From positions 1-45,527 of the forward strand of contig CANJPT010000023.1 in NCBI GenBank assembly GCA_947476195.1: a stretch of DNA of 45,527 bases, written 5' to 3'. The stretch comes from Lewinellaceae bacterium (lineage in GTDB: Bacteria > Bacteroidota > Bacteroidia > Chitinophagales > Saprospiraceae). The notes beneath the pieces are model-generated. The model was not told where the DNA came from. It did no database searches and worked only from the letters and a program-made list of their open reading frames with translations. Below, in pieces: positions 33,114 through 41,021 of the stretch. A program made the translations under genes and the position numbers. Position 1 is the first letter of the stretch; each line of letters opens with the position of its first letter.

Positions 33114-33632
33114 ATGGAAAATCAAGACCCTCAAATTTCTATAGCCGACAGCGAACAACAACCGCCGGTTGACTCATCTGCTTCATCCTCTGAATGCCTT
33201 TCCTCCAATTCTACCTTGTTTTGGCGGGTATTTGTGCCCATTTTCGGCACGGTATTCCTGAGTGGGCTTCTGCTCTCTTTTTTACTCATCCCTGAGGAGG
33301 ATCTTTACCTTCCATTTCCACTGCTTTGGGGACGGGTTTTCTTATTGGTGTTATTGCTTGGCTGGTTGTTTTTGGTGCGTAGCACTTTGTGGCGCCTGAA
33401 GCGTGTGGACGCCAGTGCTTCCCATTTTTTTGTGACCAATTATTGGCAGACAGTCCGGTATCCCTGGAGCGATGTTGAAAAAGTAGAAGAAAAAAGGCAC
33501 TTGGGGCGTCGAGTCATTCATTTTAGCTTACGGGCCCCCGGTCGCTTTGGACAGAAGATCTCTTTTCTGCCGGATGGCCGTTTTGATGCCTGGAAAACGG
33601 AAAATGAAGGGGTTTTATCAGACAAACTTTAA
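33114..33632 (+). CDS. Two-span membrane protein with PH-like C-terminal domain
   Basis: The protein has 172 residues. A Ser/Pro/Glu-rich N-terminus precedes two membrane segments (VFVPIFGTVFLSGLLLSFLL and LLWGRVFLLVLLLGWLFLV). The C-terminal 75 residues (LKRVDASASHFFVTNYWQTVRYPWSDVEKVEEKR... FHFSLRAPGRFG) look like the bacterial PH-like or YcxB-like beta domain. Function unknown. Its stop codon shares TTAA (33629-33632) with the convergent porQ gene. Confidence 0.75.
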   Translation: MENQDPQISIADSEQQPPVDSSASSSECLSSNSTLFWRVFVPIFGTVFLSGLLLSFLLIPEEDLYLPFPLLWGRVFLLVLLLGWLFLVRSTLWRLKRVDASASHFFVTNYWQTVRYPWSDVEKVEEKRHLGRRVIHFSLRAPGRFGQKISFLPDGRFDAWKTENEGVLSDKL

Positions 33633-34696
33633 AAGAAATCCCTCAAGTTAGTCCCGATACCCAGATGCACTACGCCACCTGCCAGGTGATAGGCACCATA
33701 ACCAAAGTCAATGCGGAAGCGGTTGATTTTAACTCCTAAGCCACCTGAAAAACCAGCAAGGCTGCGGTAGTTGCTTACTGTCAACTCTCGTTTTAACTGG
33801 TGATTGTAGCCCAGACGAAGGCGAAAACCTTCGTTTTTACCCAGCAAAAACTCCCCGTTGAAGATCATGTGACGAAAAAAGTTGTCAATCGCTGCAGTGG
33901 CCTTGCTTTCCGTTGGCTGTTGGTCGCCGAATAGCAGTACCTCATTGCCCTGCAAATTTGGATCCTTATACCGGATATCCCATTGTTGCAAATCGTGCGC
34001 AATGGCACTGAACCGGAATGGCAAGTGTTTCAACCGTTTGCTCACCCCCAGTTGAATGTCAAAGGGCAAACCTTCTTTTATAGCATCATACGTCGATAAT
34101 TGGGTGCCGGCATTGCGGATTACCAGACCCGCTGTGAAGTTTCTGGCAGAATCCGCGTACATCAGACCCACGTCTGCCAGCAAAGCGGACGATTTGTAAG
34201 TATCAAGACTGGAAAAAGCCATACGGGCATTCAGTCCAAGCGATAATTTATCGGTTAGTGGACGTGCAGCTCCCAAGGTAAAAGCTGTTTCTCCCGCCTT
34301 GAAGGTGCCTTGTACCTCGCCATATTCGTCCGCGCGTTTCATCTCCCCATAGTTCAGGTATTGAATGCTGCCATGCATGGTGAAACCCCATTTGGGCAAC
34401 TGCTGCGCGCAAGAAACATAGCCATGTTGGATACCACCCAGAAAAAAATTATGGTTGAACGCCATGTGTCCCGACATAGATGGGTTGAGCGCCGCGGGGT
34501 TGTTGATGGCGAATACAGGGTCGTCGTCTCTTACTGCGATTTGAGCTCCCCCTAATCCGGTTAGCCTTGCAGATTGTGGCAGGGAGAGAAAAGAGAAAAC
34601 GTTTTGGCCACCAATCACCTGACTTTTAGCCTTTGGTATCAGGCAAAAGACGGTAGATAAAAGTAGGAATAAAGTCTTTCGTAGCAAAGTATTCAT
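33629..34696 (-). CDS. porQ: Type IX secretion system protein PorQ
   Basis: The protein has 355 residues with a signal peptide (FLLLSTVFCLIPKAKSQ). The mature part starts VIGGQNVFSFLSLPQSARLTGLGGAQIAVRDDDPVFAINNPAALNPSMS, the recognisable PorQ start: FLxLpxSARxaaLGG and a hatch-like NPA segment of the OmpP1-related superfamily. The rest is beta-barrel ending GIGTNLRDFF. PorQ is an outer-membrane component of T9SS, needed with PorU, PorV and PorZ in the attachment complex that processes cargo. It is monocistronic here. No other T9SS core gene is in the window. Confidence 0.9.
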   Translation of the reverse strand: MNTLLRKTLFLLLSTVFCLIPKAKSQVIGGQNVFSFLSLPQSARLTGLGGAQIAVRDDDPVFAINNPAALNPSMSGHMAFNHNFFLGGIQHGYVSCAQQLPKWGFTMHGSIQYLNYGEMKRADEYGEVQGTFKAGETAFTLGAARPLTDKLSLGLNARMAFSSLDTYKSSALLADVGLMYADSARNFTAGLVIRNAGTQLSTYDAIKEGLPFDIQLGVSKRLKHLPFRFSAIAHDLQQWDIRYKDPNLQGNEVLLFGDQQPTESKATAAIDNFFRHMIFNGEFLLGKNEGFRLRLGYNHQLKRELTVSNYRSLAGFSGGLGVKINRFRIDFGYGAYHLAGGVVHLGIGTNLRDFF

Positions 34697-34817
34697 TGTT
34701 AGATCTGTTTTTACCGACTGTCCAACCTTTTTATGGCTGACCCTTCGAAGTCCTTCTTATTTTTCTAAGCCATATCACGACTTTTACAATATGACTCAAA
34801 ACATACAGATGATTAGT

Positions 34818-35438
34818 TTATTTATTCCAGCGAGTCAGACACTTCCCGTTTTTGCAATCGGCGATTCGGATAAGTTGCCCGGATTCGTCATATTCCTTTA
34901 ATTCGCCATCCTCGACACCATCACCGTCCTCGTTAGGCGTGTAGGTGCCTTCGGTCTTCAGGTTCCCATTTTCGTGATATTCTGTAAAAGTTCCGTTTTC
35001 AACATTGTCCTTCAGCAATACCTTCTCCTGGATCTTGCCATTGGGGTAGTAACGTATACTAAACCCGGTCAGCGCACCCTGGACAAAATCCTGTTCAATT
35101 TTCACCGTTCCTTCCGGATAAAAGGCCTGAAATCTCCCATGGATCTTGTTGTTTTGATAGTGCTCGATACTTTCCAGAATTCCGGTAGCAGAAAAGTGTT
35201 TCCGATCCCCATCCAAAGAATCAGCAAGGTAATGTGCCTCTTCGAGCAGCACGCCTTCTGGCGAAAAACGTTGAAAAAGTCCTTCTTTTACCTTGTTATC
35301 TTTTCGACGTTGCCAGCGCTCGAGTTGGCCTCGCTCGTTTTTGGCTTCGATTGTTTCAATGTGGTCTTGAGTGCAGAAGGCCTGGAATACAAGCAGAAGC
35401 ACTACGCTTAGGCGCGAAAAAGCTTTAATGTGTTGCAT
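34818..35438 (-). CDS. MORN_2-type repeat exported protein
   Basis: The protein has 206 residues with an N-terminal hydrophobic signal (LSVVLLLVFQAFCTQ). The C before TQ lacks a good lipobox, since the preceding residue is F. The mature part consists of six or so MORN-variant repeats of about 23 residues: GLFQRFSPEGVLLEEAHY, GRFQAFYPEGTVKIEQDF, GFSIRYYPNGKIQEKVLL, GTFTEYHENGNLKTEGTY. Such proteins occur often in Bacteroidota; some are labelled toxin-antitoxin YwqK components. A role as an extracytoplasmic scaffold or binding protein is inferred. Confidence 0.85.
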   Translation of the reverse strand: MQHIKAFSRLSVVLLLVFQAFCTQDHIETIEAKNERGQLERWQRRKDNKVKEGLFQRFSPEGVLLEEAHYLADSLDGDRKHFSATGILESIEHYQNNKIHGRFQAFYPEGTVKIEQDFVQGALTGFSIRYYPNGKIQEKVLLKDNVENGTFTEYHENGNLKTEGTYTPNEDGDGVEDGELKEYDESGQLIRIADCKNGKCLTRWNK

Positions 35439-35628
35439 AGAAATTAGAGCTGGTCATGAATAACCCTTGGGTGTATCATAGGACATTTAGACGTTGGTTA
35501 CTGGACCCGGTAAGTGCATGATGGCAGGACAAGTCCAGGGTCTAAAGGTCCAAAGTCTCCTTCGGGTGATTCAAGAACGCAAAGATTGACGACAAAAGTC
35601 TAAAAGAGGCTGCCTGTGGAAAGAAAAA

Positions 35629-36687
35629 TCACCAGGCATTCATCAACTCCGGCTGATTCAGGTAAAGATCCTTGACTGCTGACACGAGCCAGTCACCGCT
35701 AAAGCTGATGGTATAGTGGTGGGAAAAGTAGACGACCCACTCGAAACTGGCATCGAAGACCATGCCTTCATGCGAACCCTCAAAAATTTGGTCGGTATCG
35801 ATTTCGAAAAGCCCCGTTTCACAATCGAGGAGATAGAGTGGCTCCTGAAGCTTTTGTTTAAGGAGTTCAGCGATTGCCAGTTTTTTATCCTCGGTCATTC
35901 CATTCAGGAATACCACTTCGGAAGGCGCTGCCTGCGTAAGCGGATCCCAGAAATTTGAATCAAAATTCCATTTTTCTTTGAGTGTACTGCGGAGTTGAGC
36001 GGCGGCTTCGCCGATGATACGCCTGTTGGCAGTTCCATTAGGTACAAATTCGGGCTGGAGCGGATCGGTAGGAAAAAGCACCGGGAGTTCGCGTGCAATA
36101 GTGCGGGCCGATTTCTCGACAACCCGAAAGAGAGAGCGCAGGTATTCGGGTACATTCGGGTCAATCGGGATTTGTACCTGTTTTTCACGGCTGGCAATGT
36201 GAATATCGAGCAGAAACTTGACTGGTGCAGCTGCGGCGATTTTTTCCACGGCTTCTTTTGCCAGATCACTGTTAAAAATGGTGTAATAGTGCAGGTAATT
36301 CCCCGAAAATCGCTCGTCACTACGCGGGATACCATTACAGGTTTCGTCCAGCACCTGATGAATTGGGTCGAGATAGCCAGAGGTCCAGTCGTCATACCAA
36401 GGCGCACCAGCAGCATATCCAGTCCAACGGCGCATCTGAAAATGCAGGGTCATCACTTGCAGGCTATTGGGTTGGGGTTTGGTGTAACCCTCTTCGAGCC
36501 ATAATTCGCCTTCCTGGCGTAGCGCAGCGATATGATCTACATTTGCAGGAATCTCTTTGATGTCGGTACGCTCTGGCATATGGCCGCAGCAGCCTGTTTC
36601 GATGCACAAATCTGGCGTTGCCGCAGCCATCAGCCGAACATAGTGCCAGCGGTGGTCAATTTGTTTGTAAAGGATTATTCGCTGCAT
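35629..36687 (-). CDS. WGR-like N-terminal domain protein, function unknown
   Basis: The chosen start is ATG 36687 (MQRIILYKQIDHRWHYVRL), giving 352 residues; an upstream start at 36735 is less likely. Residues 1-75 have the layout of a WGR domain: a strand-rich start, a small Cys/Gly turn (ETGCCGHMPERTD) in place of the usual WGRIG core, and the terminal EEGYTKP. The rest is mixed helical/strand with RTIARELPVLFP and LLDCETGLFEIDTDQIFEG, without a known family. WGR domains bind nucleic acids in PARPs and bacterial DNA-damage proteins; that is only suggestive here. Assignment is tentative. Confidence 0.6.
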   Translation of the reverse strand: MQRIILYKQIDHRWHYVRLMAAATPDLCIETGCCGHMPERTDIKEIPANVDHIAALRQEGELWLEEGYTKPQPNSLQVMTLHFQMRRWTGYAAGAPWYDDWTSGYLDPIHQVLDETCNGIPRSDERFSGNYLHYYTIFNSDLAKEAVEKIAAAAPVKFLLDIHIASREKQVQIPIDPNVPEYLRSLFRVVEKSARTIARELPVLFPTDPLQPEFVPNGTANRRIIGEAAAQLRSTLKEKWNFDSNFWDPLTQAAPSEVVFLNGMTEDKKLAIAELLKQKLQEPLYLLDCETGLFEIDTDQIFEGSHEGMVFDASFEWVVYFSHHYTISFSGDWLVSAVKDLYLNQPELMNAW

Positions 36688-36851
36688 TTTCCGAGAGATT
36701 AAGTATTTGGTTAGGGGAGGCTGATAACATACCATAAGGAAAGTAAGAACCTAAGGTCGAAGCCCTCAAAATGCTACTTACTTCCTATGAAAAGTTCGTG
36801 CCACAAACTGAAAAGGACTTCTTTTTAAGAAGATTTTAAAAAAATAATTAG

Positions 36852-36892
36852 TTAAAAAGGGCTTAAAAGGGCTTAAAAAGGCTTAAAAAGGC
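36852..36892 (+). repeat. Tandem 10-11 base repeat with phased A-tracts
   Basis: Four units, TTAAAAAGGGC, TTAAAAGGGC, TTAAAAAGGC and TTAAAAAGGC, follow each other. The A4-A5 tracts repeat about every 10 bases, one helical turn, which favours DNA bending. The promoter TTG is 51 bases downstream. Confidence 0.75.
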
Positions 36893-36942
36893 AAGGAACG
36901 GTCTTGTTTTGGGATCATGCGGGATTTATTTTGAACGGTAAC

Positions 36943-36974
36943 TTGCAAAAGTTGTTAAAAGTAGCTTAATTTTG
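36943..36974 (+). promoter_or_regulatory. Promoter of the RsbW-like kinase gene
   Basis: TTG at 36943-36945, a 21-base spacer and TAATTTTG at 36967-36974. The leader to ATG 37159 is about 175-180 bases long. Confidence 0.6.
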
Positions 36975-37158
36975 TGCCAGTAATGAGGCAACTCATTCCA
37001 ACCTAAACATTTGCGGACAGACCTTGTAATCCGTCGAGATTGTTGTTTTAATCAAGTTCCTAATTTTACTGTGTAATCTAAGTTGCAAACGCTTTTGACC
37101 GCTCAACCTTTGGAAATCAGTATTTTGACAATTAGATTCTGAAACTAAAAATTTGCGA

Positions 37159-37563
37159 ATGAACGACTTACACACGAATCTTACATTTCCTTCCGATCCC
37201 CAGAATGTATCCAAAGTTGAACCATTTGTCCACGATGTAGCTACCCGATATAACCTCTCTCCCGACACGCATGGCAATATTCTGGTAAGCCTTACTGAGG
37301 CTGTAACGAATGCCGTTTTACATGGGAATCAGGGAGACTGTCGCAAAAGTGTGTCTATTTGTCTTAGTCGTAATCAGGATGCCTTAGCCATCACGGTGAG
37401 CGACGAAGGCCCGGGTTTCGACCCAAACAAGGTGCCCGATCCAACCAATGTAGATCATCTGCATTGTTGCGGTGGCAGAGGTCTATTCCTGATGCGTCAC
37501 TTAAGCGATGAATGTCGCTTTGTACGCGGCGGCAGGACAGTAGAGATGCGGTTTAAGCTCTGA
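37159..37563 (+). CDS. RsbW-like ATP-binding anti-sigma/serine kinase
   Basis: The protein has 134 residues, beginning at ATG 37159; a TTG two codons earlier is less likely. The GHKL ATPase motifs are visible: N box SLTEAVTNAVLHGN (residues 50-63), G1 box VSDEGPGFDP, and G2 box GGRGLFLM. This is the HATPase_c_2 type used in partner-switching anti-sigma regulation and stress response. Three Cys and a His cluster around the ATP lid (HLHCCGGRG... DEC). No anti-anti-sigma gene is adjacent. A perfect terminator follows 20 bases after the stop. Confidence 0.9.
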   Translation: MNDLHTNLTFPSDPQNVSKVEPFVHDVATRYNLSPDTHGNILVSLTEAVTNAVLHGNQGDCRKSVSICLSRNQDALAITVSDEGPGFDPNKVPDPTNVDHLHCCGGRGLFLMRHLSDECRFVRGGRTVEMRFKL

Positions 37564-37582
37564 GTTTAAAGTTTTTTAGTAG

Positions 37583-37637
37583 AAAACAAAAGCGGGGTTC
37601 TCGTCCAAATGGAACGAGAACCCCGCTTTTGTTTTGT
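37583..37637 (+). terminator. Strong Rho-independent terminator
   Basis: AAAACAAAAGCGGGGTTCTCG pairs perfectly with its complement at 37615-37635 around a short loop; GC-rich centre flanked by A and T tracts. It is usable in both directions. Confidence 0.9.
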
Positions 37638-37746
37638 CAAACCCTGACAGAACAATTTAATCCCCCACCATATCAAAATAAAAAAGTTCCTTCGCAGGTA
37701 CATTTATCACATTGGCCACATTATAAAATAGACCACATTAATTCCC

Positions 37747-39075
37747 ATGTCCGAACTCCGCCGCTCTCTTTCGCTCTACAGCCTCACCATGATCGCCATC
37801 GGTTGCACCATTGGCAGTGGCATTTTTAGAACCCCCGGAAATGTAGCCGTGCAGGTTCATCTGCCTGAATATGTCATCGCGCTTTGGGTATTAGGCGGGG
37901 TGGTAGCCCTGGCAGGCGCCCTCACCTTCGCGGAAATGGGTGGGATGTTCCCCGGCGCAGGCGGTTTATATGTGTACCTGCGCGAGGCGTATGGCGATGT
38001 GATCGGGTTTCTTTATGGCTGGTTCATTCTTTTTTGCAGTACTGCTGGGGCCATTGCTGCGCTGGCATTGGTCTGCTCGGAGCATTTATGCTACCTCTAT
38101 GGTTCGGGAGGAGACAGTAAATGGGAATTACCCCTCGCAGCCGGGATCATTATTTTCCTGACCACCGTCAACCTTTTTGGTGTGAAGATCGGAGAATGGA
38201 TCGCCAATATTTTTGGCGGCGCAAAATTAGTTGGCCTGGCCCTGATCATCGGCGCGGGTTGGTTTTTTGCTAATCCGCAGGCGGCGGCTGTCAACGCGAC
38301 CAGTAGTTTTGCCAATACCCAGCCCGACAATCTGATGAGTGCATTTGCGCTCGGCTTTATCGGTGTCCTCTGGAGTTTTGGGGGTTGGCAGCATGCATCC
38401 TACATGGCTGGCGAAACCATCAACCCACAACGAACGGTGCCACGTGCCATGATCATTGGCGCGATCGTCATTACACTCGTATATGTATTGGCAAACATGG
38501 CCTACATGCGCCTGCTCCCGGTGGAACAGATCGCAAACTCCAAAACAGTTGCCGCAGATGCCCTGAATACCGTCACCCCCTGGGGCGGCACCCTCATGGC
38601 ATTCCTGATCGCACTCAGTACATTTGGCAGTATCGGCATTTACGCCATGACCTCCCCCAGAATGTATTACGCCATGGCCAAAGACGGCGTTTTCTTTGCT
38701 AAACTTGCGGAAATACACCCCAAATGGCGCACGCCTGTATGGGCTATGCTCATCCAAAGTGGTTGGGCTTTGTTCCTGCTTTTTTTCTGGGGAACTTTTA
38801 ATGACCTGATCGAATATGTCACCTTCCTGGACTGGATCGGGCTGATGCTCGTGGGCACGACCATTTTTGTTTTTCGCAAAAAACGCCCGAATGCGGAGCG
38901 CAGTTACCGGACTACTTTATACCCATTCACCCCGATCGTGTTTGTGGGCATTTGTGCCTGGTTCGTGTGCTTCAATATCGTAGGCAGTTGGGAAAAAGCG
39001 CTGGCGGGACTGGTGGTGGTGGTTGCGGGGCTATTGGCTTATTGGTTGTTCTTTCAGAAGAAAACAAGGGAGTGA
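37747..39075 (+). CDS. APC-family amino acid permease
   Basis: The protein has 442 residues and about 12 membrane segments. The first helix motif IAIGCTIGSGIFRTPG is the APC substrate-binding GSGIF signature. It continues with FAEMGGMFPGAGGLYVYLREAYG and, near residues 190-215, an aromatic FIGVLWSFGGWQHASYMAGE segment typical of the LAT-like group. It likely exchanges or imports amino acids across the inner membrane; the specific substrate is unknown. It lies behind the RsbW-like gene but is separated from it by a strong terminator. The stop codon overlaps the base of the hairpin at 39075-39109. Confidence 0.93.
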   Translation: MSELRRSLSLYSLTMIAIGCTIGSGIFRTPGNVAVQVHLPEYVIALWVLGGVVALAGALTFAEMGGMFPGAGGLYVYLREAYGDVIGFLYGWFILFCSTAGAIAALALVCSEHLCYLYGSGGDSKWELPLAAGIIIFLTTVNLFGVKIGEWIANIFGGAKLVGLALIIGAGWFFANPQAAAVNATSSFANTQPDNLMSAFALGFIGVLWSFGGWQHASYMAGETINPQRTVPRAMIIGAIVITLVYVLANMAYMRLLPVEQIANSKTVAADALNTVTPWGGTLMAFLIALSTFGSIGIYAMTSPRMYYAMAKDGVFFAKLAEIHPKWRTPVWAMLIQSGWALFLLFFWGTFNDLIEYVTFLDWIGLMLVGTTIFVFRKKRPNAERSYRTTLYPFTPIVFVGICAWFVCFNIVGSWEKALAGLVVVVAGLLAYWLFFQKKTRE

Positions 39076-39109
39076 AAAGCCGTTGCGCAACCTTTTGTTA
39101 CGCAACGGC
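39075..39109 (-). terminator. Terminator of the T9SS-remnant/ATPase side
   Basis: GCCGTTGCG (39079-39087) pairs with CGCAACGGC (39101-39109). On the minus strand it is followed by a T4 tract; on the plus strand it also ends the permease transcript region. Confidence 0.65.
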
Positions 39110-39123
39110 AAAAGGACGGAGAA

Positions 39124-39466
39124 CTAGCGTTTCTGAATCACCAGACTCCTGTTCAGGAGCAGCTTGGCATCCAAAGAAGAAAATTGCACCTGATATATTC
39201 CTTCTGACAAAGCACTCAAATCAAGCATGTTATCTGGCGTGTTGCGATCTGCCACCAACTGGCCTAATGCGTTGAACACGCGCACATGTAGGTGCTGACC
39301 TTCAAGGCCAGTCCAGAATATTTGTCCTGTGGTTGGATTGGGGAACAGCAGCACTTCTTCTCCTTTGGAAGAAGCCGAGTGGATGCCTACCATTGGCGCA
39401 TCAATCCCCGGCGAATCACAAATACTGCCAGGCACATCATAAAGCCGGTAATGTGGAAAATTCGGC
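39124..39466 (-). pseudogene. 3' fragment of a T9SS cargo gene (type A sorting domain)
   Basis: The translated stretch begins PNFPHYRLYDVPGSICDSPG, the usual end of a family of Bacteroidota exported proteins. It continues into a type A T9SS sorting domain: VLLFPNPTTGQIF, VRVFNALGQLVADR, DLSALSEGIYQVQF, RSLVIQKR. The frame can be extended to 39648, but there it only reads the DUF4143 ATPase gene out of frame. The recognisable T9SS part begins at the ATPase stop codon, so the N-terminal body of the cargo protein is missing. I read it as a gene fragment left after an insertion or deletion. Confidence 0.7.
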
Positions 39467-40783
39467 CTATTTGCCCCGCACAAAATTAGACACTGCGTAT
39501 AAGGGGAGCACTTTAATATCATCGTATCGGGCAAAATTTTCAAGAGAGAATCTGAAACCGAAGGGCTTGTTCTTTTCTGAAAGGAATGTACGGAGGCTTT
39601 GCATTTGCCCTTTGCCGGAAGATTTAACCTCCACGGGAAATAATTCATTGTTGCGTTGAATGATAAAATCTACTTCTGCGTTGGCTTTCCCTTCCCGGTG
39701 CCAGTAATACAGCGCAGGCTCCTGGTCAGGCGACTGGTACTTGAGGTACTCAAGTCCCCAAAAATGTTCTGCCAGGACCCCTTTGTTTCCAAAGGCAAAG
39801 TTGCGATCGGTATAAAGCGTTGCCAAATCAAGACCCAGGATGCGCTGGAAAAGGCCCGTGTCCAAGAGTAGTATTTTTCGCTTTTTTTCATTTGATTCGG
39901 CGCCTATGGGGATGATGTTGGCCGCTGTGTGCGTAACAGGTATTACCCAACCTGCCAGTCGAAGTAATTCTAGCGCCTCCTTTGCCTGGTAATCCTTAAT
40001 TTGTTCCGAGGCTTTTGAGTAAATAAACTTCCCGCCGGCCTGACTGACAACTGCATTCAATACTTCCTGTAAACGAAAAACAGGAACCGAATTTTTATAC
40101 TTGGCAAAATCGGAGCGCAAGGTGCGGAGCAAATCATCCAATACAACCTGTACCTGCAATAATTGCTGCGTCTCAGCATATCGCTTGACGGCTTCCGGCA
40201 TGCCACCTGTTACAAAAAAAAGCGACATGAGCGCCACCAATCGCTCGTGCATGATATCGGGCAATGGGTGCTCCATGTCAGCTTTTCTTTTTGCATCGAG
40301 TAACAGGCTTTCTCCAGCGGCCTCCAAAAATTCGTCAAAAGAAAACGGAAACATATAATAAGACCTCACCCGCCCAACGCCGAAGGAGGGCAACGATTGT
40401 AGCGCAAATTCAAGCAGAGAACCTGCTGCAATCAGATGCAAAACCGATTCCTGTTCGTAGAAAAATCGCATGGCTGAAATGGCTTTCGGACAGGCTTGTA
40501 TCTCATCAAAAAACAAAAGTGTTTTGCCCGATACAATTTGCTTTCCGCGCATCACCGATAACTGTTCAATAATTCTGGCAGGGGTTAAATCACTTTCAAA
40601 AACAGTCTTGAAGTGCGGTTTTTCTTCGAAATTGATTTCCATGAAATCTTCAAAGCTTTCGGCGAGTTGCCGTACAGCCGATGATTTCCCTACCTGGCGG
40701 GCGCCTCTCAGGATCAGAGGCTTCCGATAGCGGTCGTTTTTCCACTCCAATAAGTAGTTGTCTATTTGTCTATTAAAGTACAT
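39467..40783 (-). CDS. AAA ATPase with DUF4143 nuclease-like C-terminus
   Basis: The protein has 438 residues. Walker A is GARQVGKS (27-34) and Walker B is FFDEIQ (91-96). The C-terminal half holds the DUF4143 domain with an AEVDFIIQRNNELFPVEVKSS segment, the E/D-x(10-15)-E-x-K arrangement of PD-(D/E)XK nucleases. This large, mobile family is common in archaea and Bacteroidota; its physiological role is unclear. It is cytoplasmic. A TATGTTTG box at 40833-40840 and a 16-base direct repeat lie upstream. It overlaps the T9SS fragment region at its 3' end and probably arrived by transfer. Confidence 0.92.
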   Translation of the reverse strand: MYFNRQIDNYLLEWKNDRYRKPLILRGARQVGKSSAVRQLAESFEDFMEINFEEKPHFKTVFESDLTPARIIEQLSVMRGKQIVSGKTLLFFDEIQACPKAISAMRFFYEQESVLHLIAAGSLLEFALQSLPSFGVGRVRSYYMFPFSFDEFLEAAGESLLLDAKRKADMEHPLPDIMHERLVALMSLFFVTGGMPEAVKRYAETQQLLQVQVVLDDLLRTLRSDFAKYKNSVPVFRLQEVLNAVVSQAGGKFIYSKASEQIKDYQAKEALELLRLAGWVIPVTHTAANIIPIGAESNEKKRKILLLDTGLFQRILGLDLATLYTDRNFAFGNKGVLAEHFWGLEYLKYQSPDQEPALYYWHREGKANAEVDFIIQRNNELFPVEVKSSGKGQMQSLRTFLSEKNKPFGFRFSLENFARYDDIKVLPLYAVSNFVRGK

Positions 40784-40788
40784 TTTAG

Positions 40789-40869
40789 AAAATTCGGATC
40801 AAAAATAAATAAATTTTATGAAAAATACGAGGCAAACATATAGATATTTTTTAAAAATTCGGAGCAAAA
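40789..40869. promoter_or_regulatory. Promoter of the DUF4143 ATPase with flanking direct repeats
   Basis: AAAATTCGGATCAAAA (40789-40804) and AAAATTCGGAGCAAAA (40854-40869) are direct repeats, 15 of 16 identical. Between them the minus-strand box TATGTTTG (40840-40833) lies about 50 bases before the start codon. The repeats could bind a regulator, or mark the edge of a mobile unit. Confidence 0.55.
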
Positions 40870-40877
40870 GGGGACAA

Positions 40878-41020
40878 AAATGTCCAACATCCAACAAGGA
40901 ATTTCCAATTAAGCATTCTGCGTAGTAGCTCACAGTGACCTAAAAGAGTTGATTTACAACAAATTCCAGGAGTAGCGCCTATTTGGACATTGGAAATTCC
41001 TTGTTGGATATTGGACATTT
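40878..41020. repeat. Palindromic pair of the GGACATTGGA-type repeat, copies 2 and 3
   Basis: The arms 40878-40909 and 40989-41020 are inverted copies over 32 bases with one mismatch (AAATGTCCAA... TTTCCAAT). They enclose a 79-base centre. The right arm ends one base before the GH3 stop codon. The same sequence unit occurs at 31278-31314. Confidence 0.8.
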
Positions 41021-41021
41021 C

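Larger units (their letters stand above)
36688..37158. other. Long leader region with phased A-tract repeat and promoter of the RsbW-like gene
   Basis: It contains four tandem TTAAAAAGGC-type repeats (36852-36892) and a consensus promoter (36943-36974). About 180 bases of leader follow, without a clear hairpin. No gene is seen. Confidence 0.6.

Noticed and set aside
39467-39648. Extension of the T9SS fragment upstream to ATG 39648
   Set aside because: This part is the DUF4143 ATPase coding sequence read in another frame.
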